64,000 nucleotides of DNA from Algibacillus agarilyticus (GCF_003286125.1 NZ_QMED01000003.1:248001-312000), one strand, 5' to 3'; positions 11,135-21,289 are shown, counted from the stretch's first letter. Made by a program: numbers and translations. Notes: a model not told the origin generated them from the sequence alone.

Positions 11135-12440
11135 TATTTGGTCGCAATTTTTATTGTACCTCAGAAAAAACCAACCGTTTTTTTCGACATTCGCGATGTA
11201 CTGTCAGTTTAAAATAAGCATGTCTGTTGATTTTGCCGAAACAAGCGGTAAAACAATGCATATAAATAGTCAATTTTTTGAGTCTTTATCACTCGCTGAA
11301 AAATTCAGTTTTCTGTTGCATCAAGTTTTGCATTTAAGTTTGCAACATCCACTGCGCGGACAACATAAACAGACTGAAATTTGGAATATTGCAGCCGACA
11401 TAGCCGTAAACTTAATTATAACTGACTGTTCATCATTAAAACCGGCCCCTTTCACCGCTTGGGATAATCGATATAAAGGCTGCACAGCTGAAGAAATTTA
11501 CAATGCGCTAATAACACTTGAAAACGAAAGTACATCTCCTTCTTGTGTGACGTCTCCCAATAGAGATCAACAACAAGCGTATACTCTTTCAGTTCCAGAC
11601 TTAGATCCCGATGAAGACCCCAGTTCAGATCCAAACTCTGACCCCAGCTCTAACAAAAATAGTAAGCAAGATGATTGTCATAACGACTCAACACAAGACA
11701 CTGAAAAAGTTCAACAAACCAAATCGTCATTAAAAAATCCACAGCTACAGCAATACCGCTCTAAACATGACGTGAGCTCACATAAAACAGCAACAGAGCA
11801 AAATAAACAATTAAAACCATATTGGGATAAAGCTTGTCAGTCGATACGTATTCAACAACAAAAGCTTAAAACATGGGGTAACATACCCGAGTTATTAAAA
11901 CGCGAATTTGAAATCGCAATTTCAAATAAAGTCGATTGGCGCTCGGTGTTATGGCGATATTGCCAAACAAGGTTAAGTGACTTTAAAGAGTTTGACTGGC
12001 GGTTTGTCAGCCGTGGACTTTATCGAGAAGAAATGTATTCAGAGGGATTACACCTCGCGGTTGCCATCGATACCAGTAGCTCAGTCAGTCAACATGAGTT
12101 ATCAATATTTATGGCCGAACTCAATCAAATTATCCATACCTTTACGGATATCGATATTAGTTTATATTTTGCTGATGCTGATATTGTAGGCCCCTATGCC
12201 TTAAACAATGAAACCAAAGATTTACCCATACCACGAGGAGGCGGAGGCACAACATTTAATCAATTTTTTAAAAAAATAGAGACCGATTTTACGTTTTCCC
12301 CACCTGATGCATTATTATATTTAACCGATGGTGGCGCTATATTTCCAACTAAAGCCCCCGAAATTCCAACATTATGGTTAATCACCGATTTAAGCATAAC
12401 TGCCCCATTTGGTACAACCATCCACATAGACATAGCTTAA
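11124..12440 (+). CDS. DUF2201-type VWA protein with degenerate metallopeptidase motif
   Basis: This 438-residue protein has two parts. Residues 1-130 match the DUF2201 N-terminal putative metallopeptidase pattern: HQVLH at 66-70, His75 in LQHP, and NIAADIAVN (88-96) supplying an acidic ligand. The usual HExxH glutamate is Gln67 here. Residues about 155-200 are an Asp/Ser/Asn/Pro-rich linker. The C-terminal VWA domain has an intact MIDAS: DTSSS at 316-320, Thr376/377 after a GGGG loop, and TDG at 401-403. It overlaps the MoxR gene by 11 bp and precedes the repeat-protein gene by 10 bp, so all three are likely co-translated. Likely role: metal-dependent adaptor or scaffold driven by the MoxR ATPase (inferred). 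Confidence 0.87.
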   Translation: MSSDIWSQFLLYLRKNQPFFSTFAMYCQFKISMSVDFAETSGKTMHINSQFFESLSLAEKFSFLLHQVLHLSLQHPLRGQHKQTEIWNIAADIAVNLIITDCSSLKPAPFTAWDNRYKGCTAEEIYNALITLENESTSPSCVTSPNRDQQQAYTLSVPDLDPDEDPSSDPNSDPSSNKNSKQDDCHNDSTQDTEKVQQTKSSLKNPQLQQYRSKHDVSSHKTATEQNKQLKPYWDKACQSIRIQQQKLKTWGNIPELLKREFEIAISNKVDWRSVLWRYCQTRLSDFKEFDWRFVSRGLYREEMYSEGLHLAVAIDTSSSVSQHELSIFMAELNQIIHTFTDIDISLYFADADIVGPYALNNETKDLPIPRGGGGTTFNQFFKKIETDFTFSPPDALLYLTDGGAIFPTKAPEIPTLWLITDLSITAPFGTTIHIDIA

Positions 12441-12450
12441 AAGGATTTAA

Positions 12451-15400
12451 ATGAAAAATTTAACATTAGACACATTAGCGGCTTCTGAGTGTATATTCTC
12501 TTCAACAAAAAACACTAAATTAATGATTCAACTAATTGAAAATGCGACAACTGCAGAGTTAAATCGATTACTCGAAAAAGACAATACGACCCCAATATTT
12601 ATGTCTTTGTGTTTTATGTATGCAGCACAAAATTTCGATGATGCTAGCTTTAACTTACTCTTAAATAATGTTAATTGCCCGCTTAATATACTCAAATCGT
12701 TACAATGGTATAAAGCAGCGTTATTTGATCAATCCGACGCTCTTGCCTTACTTGAATTACGCTGTTTAGATGATGAAATAAATAAAGAATGGCAACAACT
12801 CGACATCAAAAAACCAAGTGATATCAATGAGATTTACAAAATACTTTACCCTTATCTATCTGACACAACATATCATCACCCCGTCTATAATAGTTACTAC
12901 TTTATAAGTGAATACTCTTTCTCATTAAATTACTTTTTTATCCCTCATTTTATTTTAGAAAACATTAAACCGGATTTAAATTTACCAGACCTTTGTAAAT
13001 TAATAGAACTAGCCCGCCCTGAAGTTATTCATGAATATATTAATGATAAAAGAGCCAAAGTTAGACAATCTTTAGCGGGTCGAACCGACCTTAGCATTGT
13101 GCAATTTAACCAGCTAGCACAAGACAAAAATGTGTCGGTCAAAAAAACGCTCATCATGAACCCTGCAACACCGACCGATATTTTATTAAACTTTGTGAAA
13201 GACACAGACGAACGTGTTATAAAGTCACTCCAATCACATTCAAGTTTGCCCTCTGTCGTTGAGCAAGCCTTACTTGAAAAAAAAACTGCAGCACTGCAAT
13301 TAGATATACCCACCATTACAATCAAACAAGCTTTAGATCTATACAAAGCCCCTAACACAACCGCGAAAACGATCGCAGCATTCTTAAAACACCCCGATCC
13401 TTTTATTCGAGCCGTTGGCGGTTTCCATCATTTATCAGGTGAAGAATATTTTGATGCATTAATGCAGGAAGATGAGCATTGGACCAAAGTAAGTGCGGCA
13501 TTGCGTACCCGTAACCCAATACACTTGCAAACATTATTCTCAACATTAGATCCCGATATACACCTTAATTTAGCTTACAACCCACATATATCAAAAGCAC
13601 TTGCGCTTAAACTCACTAACGACAGACGCAGTGAAGTAGCACAGTCACTTGCTGCTCAATTTTATGATGACGAAGATGTGTTGCAAGCCGCATTAAAAAA
13701 AGAATTAGCACGGCCCAATACTAAATCAGGTTGGGCTAAAAATGTGATCGACTTACGTGACCCTGAAACACCAAGAGCGGTGCTAGATGAAATAATGGAA
13801 CACAAAGCACGCTTACCTCTGGTCGTAAATAAAGGAATGGTTAGGCACCCTAACTGTGTGCCAAGCTTATATCGTACACTCGGGTATTATTTACCCGATG
13901 ATGCCAATAAAAACCCGAATAAAGAGAAAAAATTATCTCGCAGTGCAAAAGGCTTTAATGGCTATGATAATGAGCGAATTGAATCAGCGGCGAGTTATGA
14001 TGGCGTATTTCAATGTATAACTGATTTACTACTGCAACAATATGACACGCCATATGTCCGGACATTATCATCTTGTTTTTTTATTAACCGTTGTTTATTA
14101 CAGCAACATATCCTCTCTGATGATGTACATTTCTTTAAACGTTTAGTCGAAACCAACAAACATATTAAATACACGCGTTTTATTTACGAAGGGATCGCAA
14201 GACAAGGTTCACTCGCGGTTAAGCGCTTATTGGTTACCAATATTAAAAAATTACCTCAAGCCATTTTAGATATTTTAAGTCAAGATAAAGACGCCGGTTT
14301 ACAAAAATTACTCAGTGAATATAAAGGTAATATAACTAAAAGCGCCCCATCATATTATATAGATGAAAACGATCCCAAAAGTTTAGGTGACTCTTCATCT
14401 CGTGTTCACTTTGCTCGAAATTCATCTGATATTAAGATATTAACGCTATTAACTAAAGACACCGTTAAACAAGTTAGACTGACTCTGGCAAAACGAGATT
14501 CTATACCTGACGCCATCGTCAGAATTTTAGCTAAAGATAAAGATCAAGCCGTAAAGATAGCCGCCTTAACAGGCAGAAATAGACGTTGGACACAATCTGA
14601 ACTAATCAATTTACTCGACGAAAAAGAAGATAAGGTACTAACCGAAATATATAAACTACTCAATAACATACAATATCGTCATGAATTAACCGATACGCAA
14701 CGATTAACGTTACATAACAACGCTGTAAATATAGCCATCAATGATGCATACAGCAGCCAGACACGTTGTTATGCAATTAAAGCTGCCGAACCTTGTGATA
14801 CATTAACCCAACTATATCCAACTGCCGATCCAGACATAAACAATGAGCTACACGCTAAAATCACTGATTCAGCATTATTAGAACGTATCGTATTTGATAT
14901 ACAGCGTAATGCTACAGATCAAAACACAGCTCATTATCAATACAAAAATCAATTTAAAACATTGCTGCATTCACCCAGTATGACGCTAGAACTCGCTGAA
15001 CAATTTAAACAAATGAGTTCTGATTATTTATATATGATGATTGAAAATAGTCATCCGGATATTTGCTTATTTGGATTAAGAAATTGCGATATAAAACAAG
15101 ATAAACAATTTATAATTTCTGCAAAACTCTCACTAGAGCAAGTGAAAGAAATATTAAGTCAATATTCAGATATGATCGACATGTACAGTTTATCTATGTA
15201 CGCGCATTGCCTTGATTTACCGTTTTTGCAAATTTATTTAAGTCAGCCTAAAAAAGACCTTAATTGGCGTACTAAACCCGTGCGTTTATTTGAAAAAAAC
15301 ACACAATTATCACCTGAAGTTGTAGACTATTTAATTCGAAGCAAAGAAAAAGATTATGCACAGAGGTTAGCCCAAACTTATGTTTATAATACAGAACAAA

Positions 15401-15660
15401 TAAACTATTTAATGGATACGGCAAAAGACCATTATTTTTTCTATCACTTAATCGATCATCAAGCGTTAACTATTGAACAAGAAGCAAGAATAGCGGCTTT
15501 AAACATCACCGAATTAAATGTTGATCTAGCAGAGTGTCAAAAAAGGACACACACGTCACAAACAACTCACCCCGAGACATTAACTTTACTCAGTCAAAAA
15601 AACGGGAAAGCGGCTAAAATAGCCATAGAAAACCTAAACAAACGGATGATGACAGCCTAG
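12451..15660 (+). CDS. Large HEAT/LRV-like repeat protein, third member of a MoxR-VWA operon
   Basis: A 1069-residue, apparently soluble protein without signal peptide or membrane segment. It is built of repeated helical units resembling leucine-rich-repeat-variant/HEAT repeats: AKVRQSLAGRTDLS (about 200), VSVKKTLIMNPATP (230), DERVIKSLQSHSSLP (255), PFIRAVGGFHHLS, RSEVAQSLAAQ (395) and KQVRLTLAKRDSIP (680). Such arrays bind proteins or nucleic acid. It follows the VWA gene by 10 bp with AAGGA just upstream, so it should be the dedicated partner or target of the MoxR-VWA pair. No catalytic motif was recognised. The stop TAG is also the first edge of an inserted repeat element, so the original C terminus may have been slightly different. 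Confidence 0.8.
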   Translation: MKNLTLDTLAASECIFSSTKNTKLMIQLIENATTAELNRLLEKDNTTPIFMSLCFMYAAQNFDDASFNLLLNNVNCPLNILKSLQWYKAALFDQSDALALLELRCLDDEINKEWQQLDIKKPSDINEIYKILYPYLSDTTYHHPVYNSYYFISEYSFSLNYFFIPHFILENIKPDLNLPDLCKLIELARPEVIHEYINDKRAKVRQSLAGRTDLSIVQFNQLAQDKNVSVKKTLIMNPATPTDILLNFVKDTDERVIKSLQSHSSLPSVVEQALLEKKTAALQLDIPTITIKQALDLYKAPNTTAKTIAAFLKHPDPFIRAVGGFHHLSGEEYFDALMQEDEHWTKVSAALRTRNPIHLQTLFSTLDPDIHLNLAYNPHISKALALKLTNDRRSEVAQSLAAQFYDDEDVLQAALKKELARPNTKSGWAKNVIDLRDPETPRAVLDEIMEHKARLPLVVNKGMVRHPNCVPSLYRTLGYYLPDDANKNPNKEKKLSRSAKGFNGYDNERIESAASYDGVFQCITDLLLQQYDTPYVRTLSSCFFINRCLLQQHILSDDVHFFKRLVETNKHIKYTRFIYEGIARQGSLAVKRLLVTNIKKLPQAILDILSQDKDAGLQKLLSEYKGNITKSAPSYYIDENDPKSLGDSSSRVHFARNSSDIKILTLLTKDTVKQVRLTLAKRDSIPDAIVRILAKDKDQAVKIAALTGRNRRWTQSELINLLDEKEDKVLTEIYKLLNNIQYRHELTDTQRLTLHNNAVNIAINDAYSSQTRCYAIKAAEPCDTLTQLYPTADPDINNELHAKITDSALLERIVFDIQRNATDQNTAHYQYKNQFKTLLHSPSMTLELAEQFKQMSSDYLYMMIENSHPDICLFGLRNCDIKQDKQFIISAKLSLEQVKEILSQYSDMIDMYSLSMYAHCLDLPFLQIYLSQPKKDLNWRTKPVRLFEKNTQLSPEVVDYLIRSKEKDYAQRLAQTYVYNTEQINYLMDTAKDHYFFYHLIDHQALTIEQEARIAALNITELNVDLAECQKRTHTSQTTHPETLTLLSQKNGKAAKIAIENLNKRMMTA

Positions 15661-15935
15661 GGCGTTTTGATCGCGGCATTGGCTTGATGGCATAGTGGTT
15701 CTACGTCAAAAGCCAATAACAAAGAGCAAAACGTTTTGGATTGAACCCAAAGGGCAGCGCATTTGCACTATTTCTACTATGTTGCCCCACATGGATGTGG
15801 GGTAAGGTGACTTTGCAGAAGCATAAAGTCTTTATCGCTCATTTATGTAGAATAACGACACCGCAATCGCTCTGCCTTGTATAAATCGTGCAAATACGGC
15901 TGCAAAAGCATACACAAAAGATAAACACGCCCTAG
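15657..15935. mobile_element. MITE-like element with CTAGGGCGT terminal inverted repeats
   Basis: CTAGGGCGTTTT at the left end (15657-15668) faces AAACACGCCCTAG at the right (15923-15935), giving terminal inverted repeats, possibly with a duplicated CTAG target. The ~279-bp body has no coding frame of note, contains a perfect hairpin (CCCCACAT 15785-15792, ATGTGGGG 15795-15802) and looks like a dispersed non-autonomous element. The CTAG preference would fit an IS5-type parent, but that is inference. The left edge provides the stop codon of the preceding repeat-protein gene. Confidence 0.68.
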
Positions 15936-16309
15936 TATTAAATGCCAGTATTCGGGTGAATACTGGCAAGAAAAGTTAATCTATCAATAGAATACCACTA
16001 ACTAATTAGGTATTAATACAATTTACGTAAGCCAAAAAAAGAGTCTTGTATTACTTACTTAATAACGATTAAGCCACTTGCTATCCGCATGTAAACTGAC
16101 CAAAACTGAAATCGTATTCATTGTTATACGCTGTATTACCAAGCACTCAAACACATACCTCAATTGCTTTTTTGTAACAATTCGTTAAACTGTCGCGCTG
16201 AATATTAAAACCTTATTAGCGAACATTTACTACATCGTATAGGGTATTTATTTTTATAAACACACATATAACACACGAAAACAAACACCAGATAAAAAAT
16301 GGACTTATC
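15936..16309. other. Intergenic region with a hairpin, upstream of the S9 peptidase
   Basis: GCCAGTATTC (15944-15953) and GAATACTGGC (15958-15967) form a perfect 10-bp hairpin with a 4-base loop; no T run follows, so its terminator role for the MoxR operon is uncertain. The remaining ~340 bp are AT-rich with no gene seen and should hold the promoter of the peptidase gene. Confidence 0.5.
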
Positions 16310-18250
16310 ATGAAAAAATACCTATTTATACTTTTAGCACTCTTTAGTGCTCAAGGGTTTACAGCTTCTACTCAAACATCAGTATTACCACTTGAAAATT
16401 ATGGCGCTCTACCCAATACGGCCATGATGCGAGTGTCGCCTAACATGCAACGTATCGCTTATCGCGCATCTTCAGCTGACAAAGATTTAGTTGTTGTTTA
16501 CAACATGCAAGAAAAGAAAACCTTAGGTGCATTTGATATATCTCAAATTAACCCAAATCACATGTATTTTATATCTGATGATAAACTTATTCTTGTTGCT
16601 TCAGAATATAAAAAATTACATGGTTATCGCGGCAAACATGATGTGAGTTCAGCTTTTGTATACGACATAAAAGAAAAAGAACTGCGTCAATTATTAACCC
16701 CTGGATACGGCATTTATAGAGGTCAAACCGGATTAGGGTCTATCGTCGGTTTATCTCCAGACAAACGTTATGCTTACATGCCTGCTTATGTGGGTAAAGA
16801 CGGTACAAACCCAAGTTATGATTTATTACGCGTCGACTTAACTAAAAAACGTGAACCTCGCCGATTTAAAAAAGGCAACAGTGATGTTGTTGATTGGTTT
16901 GTAGATAACCAAGGCAACACATTAGCGCGTGAACGTTATAACAACAAAGAAAATCGTCATACTGTTGAAGCCTGGCGAAATGATGAATGGCATAAAATAT
17001 TTTTCGAAGAAACGGAGTATCGTAATAAATCCTTTGTTGGTGTAACGCCAGACAGACAATCATTAGTTATGTTAGGTTACTCAAATAAAACCGATAACAG
17101 TGCTTATTTTACCATGTCGTTAAAAGATGGGACTATTTCAGAACCAATATTTGGCCGCGAAGATGCTAGTGTTGCACAAGTTTTTACCGATATTAATCGT
17201 GTTGTTAAAGGTGTTCGCTATTCCGGTTTTAAACCCAGTTACGGCTTTTTTGATAAAAAATTAGATAAAACCATCAAAGCCATTCAAGCTGCGATGCCAA
17301 ATAACTCAATAAAAATAGTCGATCACGATGAATCTTGGTCAAGTTTAGTGTTTTACCTTGAAGGTGAAGGCTCATCGGGTGATTTTATTTTGTATAAAGA
17401 TGGAAGTTTTTCATTTTTAGCGTCGGCCAGAAAATCAATAACGCCTGATTTTGTTAACCCCGTTATTGAATACACTTATAAAGCACGAGATGGATTAGCC
17501 ATACCCACATTATTAACCTACCCCGCCAAGTTAGTTAAAAAAGATAACTTGCCCGCTATACTCATGCCGCATGGCGGCCCTGCATCTTATGATAGATACG
17601 GGTTTAATTGGAAAGCACAATATTTTGCGAGTCGTGGTTATTTAGTTATTCAACCCCAATTTAGAGGTTCATCTGGGTTTGGCAGTACACATTTAGAAAA
17701 AGGACACGGTGAATGGGGCGGAAAAATGCAAGATGATTTAACCGATGCCATTACGCATTTAAGTGCAAAAGGCAAAATTGACCCTAAAAAAGTATGTATT
17801 GTCGGCAGTAGTTACGGTGGTTACGCGGCTCTCGCCGGTGCAGCTTTTACACCTGAGCTATACAAGTGTGTGGTATCAGTTAATGGTGTGAGTGACGTAA
17901 AAGAAATGCTCAAAACCGAAAAAAGAGACCACGGTAGTGATCACTGGGTTGTCGCCTATTGGGAAAATAACATTGCAGAGGGTCAAGACAGCGACGAATT
18001 CTTAGAAAGTATTTCCCCGATTAATTTTGCTGAAAAAATTCAAGCTCCCGTGTTATTAATTCACGGCGAAGATGATTCTATTGTTCCTTATTCTCAATCT
18101 GATGATATGTTTGATGAATTAGAAGATTTTGATAAAGACGTGACGCTAATCGAACTTGAAGATGAAGGTCACCATTTGCGCTCTTACACGACTCGTTTAC
18201 AAGCGTTGAAAGAGATTGATAAATTTGTCACTAAACACATGAACAATTAA
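16310..18250 (+). CDS. Secreted S9-family (prolyl oligopeptidase-like) serine peptidase
   Basis: A 646-residue S9 peptidase. Residues 1-19 are a Sec signal peptide (MKKYLFILLALFSAQGFTAS), so the enzyme acts in the periplasm or outside. Residues about 30-390 form the beta-propeller gate, and about 395-646 the alpha/beta-hydrolase domain with nucleophile Ser501 in GSSYGGY, Asp589 in HGEDDSIVP and His621 in DEGHHLRS. This triad and order are those of the acylaminoacyl/dipeptidyl peptidase group, which cleaves short peptides. It appears monocistronic, with a hairpin after the stop. Exact specificity cannot be read from the sequence. Confidence 0.92.
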   Translation: MKKYLFILLALFSAQGFTASTQTSVLPLENYGALPNTAMMRVSPNMQRIAYRASSADKDLVVVYNMQEKKTLGAFDISQINPNHMYFISDDKLILVASEYKKLHGYRGKHDVSSAFVYDIKEKELRQLLTPGYGIYRGQTGLGSIVGLSPDKRYAYMPAYVGKDGTNPSYDLLRVDLTKKREPRRFKKGNSDVVDWFVDNQGNTLARERYNNKENRHTVEAWRNDEWHKIFFEETEYRNKSFVGVTPDRQSLVMLGYSNKTDNSAYFTMSLKDGTISEPIFGREDASVAQVFTDINRVVKGVRYSGFKPSYGFFDKKLDKTIKAIQAAMPNNSIKIVDHDESWSSLVFYLEGEGSSGDFILYKDGSFSFLASARKSITPDFVNPVIEYTYKARDGLAIPTLLTYPAKLVKKDNLPAILMPHGGPASYDRYGFNWKAQYFASRGYLVIQPQFRGSSGFGSTHLEKGHGEWGGKMQDDLTDAITHLSAKGKIDPKKVCIVGSSYGGYAALAGAAFTPELYKCVVSVNGVSDVKEMLKTEKRDHGSDHWVVAYWENNIAEGQDSDEFLESISPINFAEKIQAPVLLIHGEDDSIVPYSQSDDMFDELEDFDKDVTLIELEDEGHHLRSYTTRLQALKEIDKFVTKHMNN

Positions 18251-18263
18251 CAACGTTGTGCAT

Positions 18264-18296
18264 AAGGCAAGATTTTGTTTAGCAAGATCTTGCCTT
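18264..18296 (+). terminator. Terminator-like hairpin after the S9 peptidase
   Basis: AAGGCAAGAT (18264-18273) pairs perfectly with ATCTTGCCTT (18287-18296); only a broken T-rich tail (GTTATTCGTTT) follows, so termination is probable but not certain. Confidence 0.65.
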
Positions 18297-18809
18297 GTTA
18301 TTCGTTTCACATACAGCGATGATCTCACTCATTAACCTTCAGCCATTAACCTTCAACTATTAACTCGCAACATATTTACCTTCACTAACGTCTATAACTA
18401 TAGCCAAGTCACTCAACTTAAACACGAAAAGCTTAGTAAATCATCATAACCCAATTAACAAACCTTCAGCTTTTATTAGTTTAGCGACCCTTAGCCAAAT
18501 TCAGCAATCATAATATTAAATTTAGTAACAGGTTGTTGGTCGTATAAATAACAATCAATTACTGAGTGTTAGTGCTTTTACTCTTTTGGTATTTAATTAA
18601 ATAATACTTAATAATCAATGATTTAAATTAAGCCAAAAACATAAACTTACATATATAAAAATAGATATCCATATGCTAACCTATATAGAGGCTTGACCAC
18701 CTTACACAATTTAAATACAATCAAATTAAACATAATATCAACAATATTAATCTAATATAATCATCATTTACTAAATTGTGATTTTTTTGTGAATAAGGAC
18801 AATATTGAT
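18297..18809. other. AT-rich intergenic region upstream of the cytochrome-lipoprotein gene
   Basis: About 510 bp of very AT-rich sequence with no credible ORF. A frame open from a GTG at 18789 exists, but the AAGGAC at 18795-18800 and the lipoprotein signal sequence favour the ATG at 18810. The promoter of the downstream four-gene module must lie here; no specific operator was recognised. Confidence 0.4.
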
Positions 18810-21266
18810 ATGAAAGCCTTAACACCCGCGTTGCCTGTACTATTTAGCCTTCTTATTGCAGGGTGTACATCCAGTTATACTGCAAAAGACCTTCAAAAAA
18901 ATGAAGGTGATATATCAAAACCTGAGCACACGACCGAACCCAAAAAAGTAACTCAAACTGAACAAACAGCCGTTATTAAAACTAAACAGCCAGTACAACA
19001 AGTTAAAAAGAACCCGGGAGATAGAAAAGGCCACGACATGTCTGAAGTCGTGCCACATGACCAAATACCCCCCGCACCTATTTTAAATATTGAACAAGCA
19101 CTCGCCGCGTTTAAAGTACATGACGATTTTGAACTCCAAGTCGTCGCTCAAGATCCACTGTTGTTTGATCCTATTATTGTGCAATATGATGCGGCAGGTC
19201 GTGTCTGGGCTGTCGAAATGACCACATTTATGCAAGATGTTGAGGCCACAGGGCAAAACCTTAAAGAAAGCCAAATAGTGGTTTTAACTGACACAGATCA
19301 AGATGGTGAAATGGACCATCGCCAAGTTGTCGTTGAAAAAATATTATTACCGCGTGCCTTTGCTTTTGTACCCGGTGGCTTTATATGGGCTGATAATGAG
19401 CAATTGTATTTTACTGAAACCCACGAAAATCAAGGGCAAATAAGAGCACTAAAAACCGAGGTTGTAGACCCAACATACGCCAAAGGTGGCAACCTAGAAC
19501 ACAAAACCAATGGTCTTCTATTTAGTTTAGATAACTGGTATTACAATGCTAAATCAAGTAATCGATATCGCCCCTACCCACTTAGCGCAAGTTTACCTGC
19601 CAATGCAAAAGAAATTTACCGTAATCATTTATGGAAAATGGTCAGATCAACAACCGAGTTTCGCGGCCAATTTGGTTTAACTCAAGATGATTACGGACGC
19701 CATTATTTTAATGTTAACTCAACGCCTTTGTTAACCACCTCTTTTATACCCAATGTTGCAAACCGTAACCCTAAACACAAATTTGCTAAAAAACGCTTAA
19801 CTCAACGTGTTGGCACCAATGATGTTTATCCGGCCAGAGTCACACCCGGAATTAATCGCGGTTACCAAACCAAGATGTACACAAAAGATTTTAAGTTAAA
19901 AAGCCATACATCAGCTTGTGGTCCATTAATCTATCGCGGCAATCAATTTGCCGAACAGTATTATGGCATTGGTTTAGCCAATGAACCGGCCGGCAATTTA
20001 ATAAAGGCAACAAAAATAACAGATAAACAAGGTGTCGTGACGGGTAAAAACTTGTTTGATAAACAAGAAATCATTGCCTCAACCGATGAAAGATTTAGAC
20101 CCGTTAATGCCGTTAACTCACCTGATGGTACCATTACCCTCGTTGATTTTTACCACGGCATTATTCAAGACCGCACCTTTTTAACCAGTTACTTGGTTAA
20201 TCAAATCAAACAACGCGATCTTGAACGCAGTAAACACATTGGTCGTTTATACCGATTAAAATATAAGCATAAACCATTACCCAAAGTTGATTATTTAGAT
20301 AAATTATCGGCTAACGAACTTGTGCCTTATTTAGCCCATGCCAACGGCTGGCATCGTGATATGGCACAACAACTATTAGTGATGAAGCAAGATTTATCAG
20401 CGGTAAATGCTTTGAAAAAAATGGCGACATCACACGCTAATCATTTAGCACAGATAAAAGCGTTATGGGTATTAGAAGGCCTAGGCTCTATTGATTTTGC
20501 TACATTACAAGCAGCAGGCAAAACGGCCAACGATAAAGTAAAAGTAAGTGTTTATCGTTTAGCTGAATTTGTAAAAACAACGCCCGTATTACAAACTTGG
20601 TTAAACACACAAGCAAAACAAGCCAGTAATGAAACGTATGCGGCTTTAAGTTTAGCCGCAGGCACACATCAAGCATGGCCAGCGATAACACAATTAATCA
20701 ATACCTTCACGATAGATGATTTTATTATTGCGAGTTTAGGTCATCAAGAATCGCCTTATTTGGCCGCTGAAAGTCATAACATTAACCTTGAAGCTCGTAA
20801 GCAATTAATGGTGTTAAGTGAATTGAAAATTGAAGCAAAACAAGTTAAAAAACATTCAGCAGCGGTAGCCGCTCAAATTGCACAGGGTAAAGAATTATTT
20901 AATGGCAAAGCAGGTTGTTTTGGTTGCCATGGCGCAGATGGTGAAGGTAATCAATTTGTACCACCTTTAAATAAAAGTGAATGGGTTACGGGCTCTCAAA
21001 CGCGTTTAACCGCTATATTGCTGCATGGTCTAGCCGGCCCAATTACAGTTAATGGTAAATTGTATGAAACGCCAATGACCATGCCGGGCTTAGCAACTAA
21101 TGCCGGTTTTAAAGACGCTGATCTGGCGGCAATAGCGACTTACATCCGTAATGAATGGGATAACAACGCAACCCCAGTTTCAACGGCAACGGTCACAGAA
21201 GTTCGTGAGCAAACAAAGCTGCAAACCACAACTTATACTGCACAAAGTGCGAATGAAATTAAATAA
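18810..21266 (+). CDS. Lipoprotein with PVC-type membrane-bound dehydrogenase domain and C-terminal cytochrome c
   Basis: An 818-residue lipoprotein: signal sequence with lipobox LIAGC (Cys19), a Lys/Gln/Thr-rich linker to about residue 75, a propeller-like domain (about 85-470) resembling the putative membrane-bound dehydrogenase domain frequent in Planctomycetes/Verrucomicrobia, a helical repeat-like segment (about 490-640) and a single haem c domain with CFGCH (Cys703-His707) and a later Met-rich PMTMPG segment. The expected role is periplasmic oxidation of a sugar-like substrate with electrons passed to haem c; the substrate is not known. ATG 18810 is preferred over the in-frame GTG at 18789 because AAGGAC lies at proper spacing. 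It heads a module with two Gfo/Idh enzymes and a permease, 23 bp upstream of the next gene. Confidence 0.75.
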   Translation: MKALTPALPVLFSLLIAGCTSSYTAKDLQKNEGDISKPEHTTEPKKVTQTEQTAVIKTKQPVQQVKKNPGDRKGHDMSEVVPHDQIPPAPILNIEQALAAFKVHDDFELQVVAQDPLLFDPIIVQYDAAGRVWAVEMTTFMQDVEATGQNLKESQIVVLTDTDQDGEMDHRQVVVEKILLPRAFAFVPGGFIWADNEQLYFTETHENQGQIRALKTEVVDPTYAKGGNLEHKTNGLLFSLDNWYYNAKSSNRYRPYPLSASLPANAKEIYRNHLWKMVRSTTEFRGQFGLTQDDYGRHYFNVNSTPLLTTSFIPNVANRNPKHKFAKKRLTQRVGTNDVYPARVTPGINRGYQTKMYTKDFKLKSHTSACGPLIYRGNQFAEQYYGIGLANEPAGNLIKATKITDKQGVVTGKNLFDKQEIIASTDERFRPVNAVNSPDGTITLVDFYHGIIQDRTFLTSYLVNQIKQRDLERSKHIGRLYRLKYKHKPLPKVDYLDKLSANELVPYLAHANGWHRDMAQQLLVMKQDLSAVNALKKMATSHANHLAQIKALWVLEGLGSIDFATLQAAGKTANDKVKVSVYRLAEFVKTTPVLQTWLNTQAKQASNETYAALSLAAGTHQAWPAITQLINTFTIDDFIIASLGHQESPYLAAESHNINLEARKQLMVLSELKIEAKQVKKHSAAVAAQIAQGKELFNGKAGCFGCHGADGEGNQFVPPLNKSEWVTGSQTRLTAILLHGLAGPITVNGKLYETPMTMPGLATNAGFKDADLAAIATYIRNEWDNNATPVSTATVTEVREQTKLQTTTYTAQSANEIK

Positions 21267-21289
21267 CAAATTAAAATATAAGACACTAA

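Noticed and set aside
18789-18809. GTG start for the cytochrome-lipoprotein
   Set aside because: Adds seven charged residues before a good lipoprotein signal, and the AAGGAC ribosome site is placed for the ATG at 18810.
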